NCBI GenBank assembly: GCA_012517375.1
Contig: JAAYVC010000010.1
Location: 1 to 39,099 of the forward strand
Length of the DNA stretch: 39,099 bases
Reading direction: 5' to 3'
From: a bacterium
GTDB lineage: Bacteria; Hydrothermota; Tepidihabitantia; B3-TA06
Made by a program: the position numbers and the translations under genes. This document shows positions 34,807-39,099 of this stretch, piece after piece. Below the pieces are notes generated by a model. That model did no database searches, was not told where the DNA came from, and saw only the letters and a list, made by a program, of their open reading frames with translations. Numbering within the stretch: position 1 is the stretch's first letter; every line of letters starts with the position of its first letter.

Positions 34807-35097
34807 AGCTACCATATAAAAGATAATCCGGTTGTTGAAAACCATCCGCATTGTTCTGTGGGTATACTTGGTCACGAACTGGGTGGCGATTAGTGTAATC
34901 GAAAAAACGAGCGCAAGTAGCGCAGCAAGCACCGGTGCAATCGCACTGAGCATGTACTTGTTTTGATCACCGAGATTCTCTTTCACATTCAACCACGCTC
35001 TGGTTGTCGGCAGAACAATCAAAATGGCAAGCACGAGGACAGCGATTACTGCTAGTCGTATCCAGACAGTTTTGTCGAACCTCCTGCCGTTACTCAT
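34750..35097 (-). pseudogene. Truncated DUF2254-like membrane protein
   Basis: The frame from ATG 35097 encodes 115 residues: a short basic N-terminus, two transmembrane segments (AVIAVLVLAILIVL; SAIAPVLAALLALVFSITLI) and a segment ATQFVTKYTHRTMRMVFNN like the start of DUF2254 membrane proteins, which are normally several hundred residues long. The last roughly 18 residues (after FYMVA) are encoded by the palindromic repeat at 34735-34806, so the gene appears truncated by repeat insertion or deletion. A good promoter and start remain, so a short two-helix protein may still be made. The family assignment is moderate. Confidence 0.5.
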
Positions 35098-35102
35098 GGT
35101 TG

Positions 35103-35130
35103 ATGATAGGCTGGGGTTAGTAATTGTCAA
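35103..35130 (-). promoter_or_regulatory. Promoter of the truncated membrane-protein gene; leaderless start
   Basis: On the minus strand, TTGACA (35130-35125), a 16 nt spacer and TATCAT (35108-35103). The ATG at 35097 is 6 nt after the -10 box, at the predicted +1. Confidence 0.7.
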
Positions 35131-35164
35131 GAGAGAGGCAAAAGGAGTGTCTTTTCTAAGGAGC

Positions 35165-35217
35165 ATGCACTTCGTGCATAGATTGCTTCGCCGGCTCGGA
35201 GCCGGCTCGCAAAGACA
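35165..35217. repeat. REP-like repeat with outer GATTGCTTCG ends, copy 4
   Basis: A hairpin ATGCAC-TTC-GTGCAT (35165-35179) is followed by GATTGCTTCG (35181-35190), inner hairpin CCGGCTC-G-GAGCCGG (35191-35205) and CTCGCAAAGACA (35206-35217). The outer ends match copy 1. Confidence 0.75.
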
Positions 35218-35242
35218 CATTAAATTTTCTTGACGCACTTCC

Positions 35243-35299
35243 TTAGTCCTGGCTTGATGCGGGGTCCCCAAAATAATGCTCCGGGCATTATTTTGGGGT
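35243..35299. repeat. Long-hairpin repeat, copy A
   Basis: A 57-nt unit with a perfect 14-bp stem CCCCAAAATAATGC (35266-35279) / GCATTATTTTGGGG (35285-35298). It begins TTAGTCCTGGCTTGATG and parallels copy B at 35499-35558. Confidence 0.8.
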
Positions 35300-35394
35300 G
35301 GTTTTGTCCATCTTTTGTCTATCTTTTGGGGAGCTTTTTATACCCCACGGATCTGCTTCGTAGCTTCGCGGGGGCCCGGATTCTGAAATCGGCT

Positions 35395-35441
35395 GCCGGA
35401 GGTGCGCTGGAAGCGCGACTTCGGCCAATGCGGCCTCCGGC
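35395..35441. repeat. Composite repeat: two hairpins inside an 8-bp closing stem
   Basis: GCCGGAGG (35395-35402) pairs with CCTCCGGC (35434-35441). Inside are GCGC-TGGAA-GCGC (35404-35416) and GGCC-AATGC-GGCC (35423-35435, overlapping the closing arm). The architecture resembles 34735-34806. The rest of 35300-35498 has no gene. Confidence 0.7.
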
Positions 35442-35498
35442 CGCTACTTTTGTCCTGCTTTTGTCACCCTTTTGACCGTGATTCTGGGATAGATTTCT

Positions 35499-35558
35499 CT
35501 AATCCTGACTTCGAATTTGGGGTCCCCGAAAGAATGATTCCAGCATTCTTTTCGGGGT
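35499..35558. repeat. Long-hairpin repeat, copy B
   Basis: It begins CTAATCCTGACTTCGAATTTG and forms CCCCGAAAGAATG (35524-35536) / CATTCTTTTCGGGG (35544-35557) with one bulge. Relative to copy A, both arms changed together at two positions. It lies just past the stop of the radical SAM gene. Confidence 0.8.
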
Positions 35559-35564
35559 TAAATT

Positions 35565-36530
35565 TCACCACATCTCGTCCGGTTTTTCCTTAAAATCGGG
35601 CCTGTGATGGAGCTCCACACCCAGCCCCTCCTGCACCCAACCATTTGAAAATCCGAGACTTACCATGTAGTCCGTAGCCTCCTGATACTCCGCGCGCGTA
35701 AGGGTTCTATCGTACGCTGTGCCTTGCATGTTGTGCGTCGGGAAGTACTGCCCCATAAGCGATATAGCTACGTTACTTCCAAGCGTGTCGCTCAGCATCC
35801 GCAGGACCAGCTTCGTGTTCTCCAGCTCTCCTGGAATTATCAAGTGACGTATTATAAGACCCTTATGCGCAACACCCTGGGAATCGAGTTCCAAGTCTCC
35901 AACCTGCCTGTACATCTCCGCCAGCGCTGCGCGGTTGACTCGTGGATAGTCTGGGGCAGTGGAGAGTGTCTTTGCAAGTTCAATGTCTGCGTATTTTGCA
36001 TCGGGCAGATAGATATCGACGATGCCTTCCAGAAGTTCGAGCGCATCCAGGCTTTCGTATCCCGAGCAGTTGTAGACAAGCGGGACGGTAAGTCCTTCAT
36101 TTATAGCGATTTGTAGTCCTTCGAGCAGCCACGGCAGGTAATGGGACGGCGTGACCCAGTTTATGTTATGTACCCTCGCGGTTTGCAGTTCAAGCATCCC
36201 TGTCGCGAACTCGTGGAGACCGATGTCATGGCCTTCGCCCTCGATGCTTAACTGCCAGTTTTGACAATACTTACAGCGCAGGGAGCAGTGCGAGAAGAAG
36301 ACGGTGCCTGACCCTTGTGTTCCGGAGAGCGCAGGCTCCTCTCCCCTATGACGTATGAATCTGGAAATACGCAACTTATTGCTTGCGCCGCAAAAACCTC
36401 TCTCGCCTTCAAGTCTCTTTACCCCGCAGTTGCGTGGGCACAAGCGACAATCTTTAGCGAGGTTATACGCTTCTTTGATCCGATTGTTAAGCTCGCCCGA
36501 TCCGGCGAGCGCTATGTAACGCGGCTGCAT
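35565..36530 (-). CDS. Radical SAM protein, PflX / pyruvate-formate-lyase-activase-like (COG1313 type)
   Basis: The 321-residue protein has the radical SAM CxxxCxxC motif CSLRCKYCQ (Cys82, Cys86, Cys89) and the PflX-type N-terminal cysteine cluster CRLCPRNCG...GFCG (Cys28, Cys31, Cys35, Cys47), which may hold a second metal or Fe-S site. Later blocks include WVTPSHYLPWLLEGL, PLVYNCSGYESLDAL, DIYLPDAKYAD and ISLMGQYFPTH, as in this family. Members resemble glycyl-radical activating enzymes, but their substrates are generally unknown, and no glycyl-radical enzyme gene is in the window. The ATG at 36530 coincides with the predicted transcription start. It is apparently monocistronic. Confidence 0.88.
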   Translation of the reverse strand: MQPRYIALAGSGELNNRIKEAYNLAKDCRLCPRNCGVKRLEGERGFCGASNKLRISRFIRHRGEEPALSGTQGSGTVFFSHCSLRCKYCQNWQLSIEGEGHDIGLHEFATGMLELQTARVHNINWVTPSHYLPWLLEGLQIAINEGLTVPLVYNCSGYESLDALELLEGIVDIYLPDAKYADIELAKTLSTAPDYPRVNRAALAEMYRQVGDLELDSQGVAHKGLIIRHLIIPGELENTKLVLRMLSDTLGSNVAISLMGQYFPTHNMQGTAYDRTLTRAEYQEATDYMVSLGFSNGWVQEGLGVELHHRPDFKEKPDEMW

Positions 36531-36536
36531 GCTGGG

Positions 36537-36564
36537 ATTGTAATCAAAACTCGCAAACAGTCAA
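36537..36564 (-). promoter_or_regulatory. Promoter of the radical SAM gene; leaderless start
   Basis: On the minus strand, TTGACT (36564-36559), a 16 nt spacer and TACAAT (36542-36537). The ATG at 36530 is 7 nt past the -10 box. The promoter sits in the 50-nt gap after the preceding gene's stop. Confidence 0.75.
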
Positions 36565-36580
36565 CTTATGTATAAGGACG

Positions 36581-37429
36581 TCAGGGGCTAGTGACTACCC
36601 ACCGCAGGCCTGAAACCAATTGGTAACCGAGTTTAAGCGTTGCTTGGTAAATGCTACTCGGCTCAGTAAGAGCTGTTACATATATCTTTCCAAAATGACC
36701 GGTTGTGTCGTACACACCATCGTCATCGAGCCAGAAACCGTAGACCCCGTTGTTTTGAATTGGCGTCTCGTACTTGAAGTACTCGTTTGTTGGCGCAGGA
36801 ACTATCTTTAGCGAATCATATATTGCTCTAATCTGGCATGTGGAGTTGTGTTCCGTGTTTAAAGGATTTGGAGGATGTATGTGCGGCGATATAAAGCAAG
36901 GGGTGTTTTCTGCATCTATGCCTAAATAGATATCGACCTGGTCAGAATTGTTGAATGTCGAATATGCTGTGGCTGTTCCGTTTTCGATGAAGCCGAACCC
37001 GGATGGGTGTTCGGGTGACGGATCGTTTATGCTCCAGACTTCGAGGTAAGGGGTTTCAACAATGGCTAGGTCAATAGTTTCACGATGTGATTCAGATTCA
37101 CCTAAAACTCCTGATACTCCTATAACCTTGGTTGCAGTGTAGACGTAATAAAAAAACGAATCCGTTCTGCCTATTTCTTTATCGTCAACATATATGACAT
37201 ATTCAACTTCTTCCTTTTGTTTATCGCACGAAAAGAACCCCCCGTTATTAGAACTGCTACTTTGATAGTATTGCGGTTCCCATTCAAGCTTAATAGCACC
37301 ACCCTCGCCAGCCATCGAGTCGGGAATTACCTGATAACGTAGATTCTGTACGGGTTCCCATGGCGGGGTGCCTATCATCACTGCAACTGCTATCAACAAC
37401 AAAGCTGCGATACTGGCTTTCAGTTTCAT
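36581..37429 (-). CDS. Secreted protein of a local paralogous family, copy 3
   Basis: The 282-residue protein has a signal peptide (MKLKASIAALLLIAVAVMIG). The mature start EPVQNLRYQV, the middle YLEVWSIN...GFGFIENGTATAYS and the end FGKIYVTAL...LGYQLVSGLRWVV align with the upstream neighbour (DPVQD..., LIEVYS...GIGFDSTGKASAYS, FAKAYVTSI...IAYQPVPGLRWVV). Two beta-sandwich (Fn3-like) units are likely. Its ATG overlaps the previous stop (ATGA), so it is translationally coupled. No family was recognised and no catalytic motif is seen. It may be a surface or periplasmic binding protein. Confidence 0.75.
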   Translation of the reverse strand: MKLKASIAALLLIAVAVMIGTPPWEPVQNLRYQVIPDSMAGEGGAIKLEWEPQYYQSSSSNNGGFFSCDKQKEEVEYVIYVDDKEIGRTDSFFYYVYTATKVIGVSGVLGESESHRETIDLAIVETPYLEVWSINDPSPEHPSGFGFIENGTATAYSTFNNSDQVDIYLGIDAENTPCFISPHIHPPNPLNTEHNSTCQIRAIYDSLKIVPAPTNEYFKYETPIQNNGVYGFWLDDDGVYDTTGHFGKIYVTALTEPSSIYQATLKLGYQLVSGLRWVVTSP

Positions 37430-38283
37430 CTTGTCGTCTCTTCAACGAAATATTCAACTACCACCCACCTCAGGCCGGGCACAGGCTGATAGGCGATTCG
37501 TAGTGAGACCCTGCCATCCGCGATACTTGTTACATACGCCTTGGCGAAGAAATCGTCGGTCGAATAGTCCTTCTCACCCTGATCTAGGTACAGGGAGTAA
37601 ACTGAACCCTGCGCTATTGCGGTCGAGTCCTGGTAGGTCGCGGCGGAGACAGAAGGCGTGATAAGGAGAGAATCGAAGCTCTCGGAAGCGCTACAGACGC
37701 CTCTGACGCCACCCGAGTAGCACTCGCCCGATTTGAGGAACGTTGTTTCTCCGGATTCGTCGGTTGAAACGAAATAGTCCACAGTCGCAGGAGAATCTTC
37801 AACGGAATACGCCGAAGCCTTGCCTGTAGAGTCGAAACCTATGCCGGTCGGTCCCTCGGTTTCGCTTGAGTAGACTTCTATCAGGGATTCAAGCGCGGCT
37901 ACGGATAGTTCCTTTGAGCCTAAGAACCCGTAGCCTACTTCATATGCGTCTATTGTAATTCTCGCCCCGGGCGTGTAGAGCGTGCACGAAACGGTCTTGT
38001 CGAGGTCATCGGATTCAACGGTAACCGAATCCTGAGGCGCGCTGTCGACCGACAGAACGAACTTTACCTGACCGTCCGCGATGTAGTCCTGGTAGCATCC
38101 ACCCTCTCTTAAAAAAAGCCTCGTGTCGCTCTTAAATGAGACTTGCACCCCTCCCCCCGGGTTCCCTGCTCCGTCTTCGACCGGGGTGCACTTAGCATCC
38201 TGAACGGGATCAATCTCCGGCCCTGCAAAAAGCACAAAAACGGATAAGAGAATTAGACTTAATACTTTGATGATTCTACTCAC
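37426..38283 (-). CDS. Secreted protein of a local paralogous family, copy 2
   Basis: The 285-residue protein starts at GTG 38283, 6 nt after AAGGAG. The signal peptide (MSRIIKVLSLILLSVFVLFAG) is followed by EIDPVQDAKCTPVEDGAGNP with GGGVQVSF, then an acidic, Ser/Thr-rich beta-type sequence with a few Cys. The C-terminus IAYQPVPGLRWVVVEYFVEE shares the PGLRWVV/SGLRWVV block with the next gene, where that block is almost terminal. The N-terminal block EPVQ/DPVQ plus NPGGG is also shared with the broken copy upstream. It is translationally coupled to the downstream paralog. Function unknown. Confidence 0.75.
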   Translation of the reverse strand: MSRIIKVLSLILLSVFVLFAGPEIDPVQDAKCTPVEDGAGNPGGGVQVSFKSDTRLFLREGGCYQDYIADGQVKFVLSVDSAPQDSVTVESDDLDKTVSCTLYTPGARITIDAYEVGYGFLGSKELSVAALESLIEVYSSETEGPTGIGFDSTGKASAYSVEDSPATVDYFVSTDESGETTFLKSGECYSGGVRGVCSASESFDSLLITPSVSAATYQDSTAIAQGSVYSLYLDQGEKDYSTDDFFAKAYVTSIADGRVSLRIAYQPVPGLRWVVVEYFVEETTR

Positions 38284-38583
38284 CGACTTCTCCTTGAATT
38301 TATGATTAATTCACGACCCATGCGGCCCCTTCCACACATAATATATAAATATATAACCATCGAGTTCAGGACCGCTATTCTCGCTGCATGGAAGAGGAAA
38401 CCTCCACTCACTGTTGCAGGTTCATCCCACGTTATCTTTATTCCGCCTCCCGGGTTGCCTAAGGAGTCCTGCACGGGTTCATAACTCATATCCCTGACTT
38501 CAGACTTCATCGGAGTAAGATGTCCGCAGGAACAAAACAAGTGCGGATATTGAAGGTATCGCTGATTTTATCGCTTTCTTCAT
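38280..38583 (-). pseudogene. Broken first copy of the secreted paralog family
   Basis: From ATG 38583, preceded by GGAGG with good spacing, the frame reads a signal peptide (MKKAIKSAIPSISALVLF) and then hits a stop after DEV. Shifting one frame in the T-rich stretch near 38530-38540 continues as CSCGHLTP...EPVQDSLGNPGGGIKITW, the family's N-terminal block. A second shift near 38399 restores PCSENSGPELDGYIFIYYVW, which parallels CDKQKEEVEYVIYV in copy 3, before TGA at 38313-38311. So a family member with at least two frameshifts and a truncation remains, while its promoter still drives the two intact paralogs. Confidence 0.65.
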
Positions 38584-38599
38584 TCGCGCCTCCGTGCCA

Positions 38600-38627
38600 A
38601 TTATCTCAATCTTGAATCTTCTGTCAA
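38600..38627 (-). promoter_or_regulatory. Promoter of the secreted-paralog operon
   Basis: On the minus strand, TTGACA (38627-38622), a 16 nt spacer and GATAAT (38605-38600). Transcription would begin near 38593, leaving a short leader with GGAGG before the ATG of the broken copy. Confidence 0.7.
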
Positions 38628-38648
38628 TCCCTCATTTGTAATGCGAGT

Positions 38649-38984
38649 CTATCTGTGCGAGGGCGGCGTTACGCCCTCGGATACGGGTATTCCGACCTTT
38701 TGCGAGATCTTAATGAGGTCGCGCGAGAAGTTCACGAAGGTCTGATCCATCTCGTTCAAACGCTGCTTTATTGCCGAAAGCTCTGCGCCCGGCGGTGTCT
38801 TAAGCGAATCATACTTGGCGGCAAGGTCTTTTACCTGCTTGTCAAGCGCGACTATCTGCGTTTGCATGTCGTTGACCTTTGTGTAGAGGGCGTCCACCTT
38901 GCGCACTAGGGAGTAGTTCGTGCAGCCGGTCGAGAGCGAGAATGTAAGCAGCGCCAGCCCGGACATGATGAGAGTTTTTTTCAT
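38649..38984 (-). CDS. Small coiled-coil lipoprotein
   Basis: The 111-residue protein has a lipoprotein signal with lipobox STGC (Cys21). A heptad-rich helix follows (about residues 27-62: LVRKVDALYTKVNDMQTQIV, ALDKQVKDLAAKYDSLK), then a second helix with DQTFVNFSRDLIKISQKVG. It resembles short envelope-spacer or Lpp-like proteins only in general form. AAAGGAG precedes the ATG. It lies between a terminated paralog gene and the promoter of the paralog operon. No convincing promoter of its own is seen in the short gap after the terminator. Confidence 0.75.
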   Translation of the reverse strand: MKKTLIMSGLALLTFSLSTGCTNYSLVRKVDALYTKVNDMQTQIVALDKQVKDLAAKYDSLKTPPGAELSAIKQRLNEMDQTFVNFSRDLIKISQKVGIPVSEGVTPPSHR

Positions 38985-39009
38985 TCATACTCCTTTCCTT
39001 AAAAAACAT

Positions 39010-39029
39010 GGGGGAGCTTACGCTCCCCC
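39010..39029 (-). terminator. Intrinsic terminator downstream of the edge gene
   Basis: GGGGGAGC (39010-39017) and GCTCCCCC (39022-39029) form an 8-bp stem with a 4-nt loop. On the minus strand the stem is followed by ATG and then TTTTTT. Confidence 0.85.
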
Positions 39030-39057
39030 AATTTTCATAGACTATAATGCTTAAAGG

Positions 39058-39099
39058 TTATTCCATAACCCAGGCAATGCCGTCTTTAAGCTGATAGCC
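39058..39099 (-). CDS. C-terminal end of another member of the secreted paralog family (partial)
   Basis: Only the last 13 codons lie in the window, reading GYQLKDGIAWVME before TAA. GYQL-x-x-G-x-x-WV matches the C-terminal block of copy 3 (GYQLVSGLRWVV) and copy 2 (AYQPVPGLRWVV), so the gene is probably a fourth member of the array. The rest is beyond the right edge. Confidence 0.6.
   Translation of the reverse strand, partial: GYQLKDGIAWVME

Noticed and set aside
34286-35564. tRNA or structured RNA gene in the repeat-rich gap
   Set aside because: Many hairpins are present, but no cloverleaf with a TTC loop and acceptor stem could be assembled. Palindromic repeats explain the structure.

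Overview
This is bacterial chromosome with dense, mostly housekeeping gene content. Envelope proteins carry C-terminal domains resembling type IX secretion (T9SS/Por) sorting domains, and one is coupled to a PorV-like barrel. That points to the FCB side of the bacterial tree, and a WOR-3/Stahlbacteria-like candidate phylum would fit. This placement is an inference from gene content, because no rRNA or tRNA gene was seen.

Layout. 1-2804 (minus): a large secreted protein cut by the left edge. 3317-8947 (plus): a four-gene envelope glycoconjugate operon (GT2, GT4, flippase-like membrane protein, YfhO-like protein) ending in a strong terminator. 9027-9767 (minus): a lipoprotein. 10197-15629 (plus): mfd, a nitrilase-family protein and argS. 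15774-17497 (plus): a MarR regulator, a glycerophosphodiester phosphodiesterase and a small secreted protein. 17567-18871: pyrimidine-nucleoside phosphorylase. 18956-22901: gyrA, dCMP deaminase, rsmD and coaD. 23049-24431: hslU. 24531-30385 (minus): a 1281-residue Asp-box/propeller protein with a sorting-type C-terminus, translationally coupled to a PorV-like barrel fused to TPRs. 30662-30934 (minus): a YHS-like lipoprotein. 31208-32767: a secreted cleaved-adhesin-like protein with a C-terminal sorting-type domain. 33017-34285: glutamate dehydrogenase. 34390-35560: an island of nested palindromic repeats around a truncated membrane-protein gene. 35565-36530 (minus): a PflX-like radical SAM protein. 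36581-39099 (minus): a tandem array of paralogous secreted proteins, one of them broken, with a small coiled-coil lipoprotein in between.

The most consistent unexpected signal is transcriptional. Nine genes have a TTGAC(A/T) -35 box, a 16-18 nt spacer and a TAnnnT-like -10 box placed so that the start codon falls at or within about three bases of the predicted transcription start, with no Shine-Dalgarno sequence. These genes therefore look leaderless, and the pattern corrects the starts of gyrA and hslU. Other genes, mainly secreted proteins, have ordinary leaders with AGGAGG-type sites. Three leaders also carry very short ORFs whose ATG sits at the predicted +1.

All assignments come from reading the sequence and translations; no database search was run.
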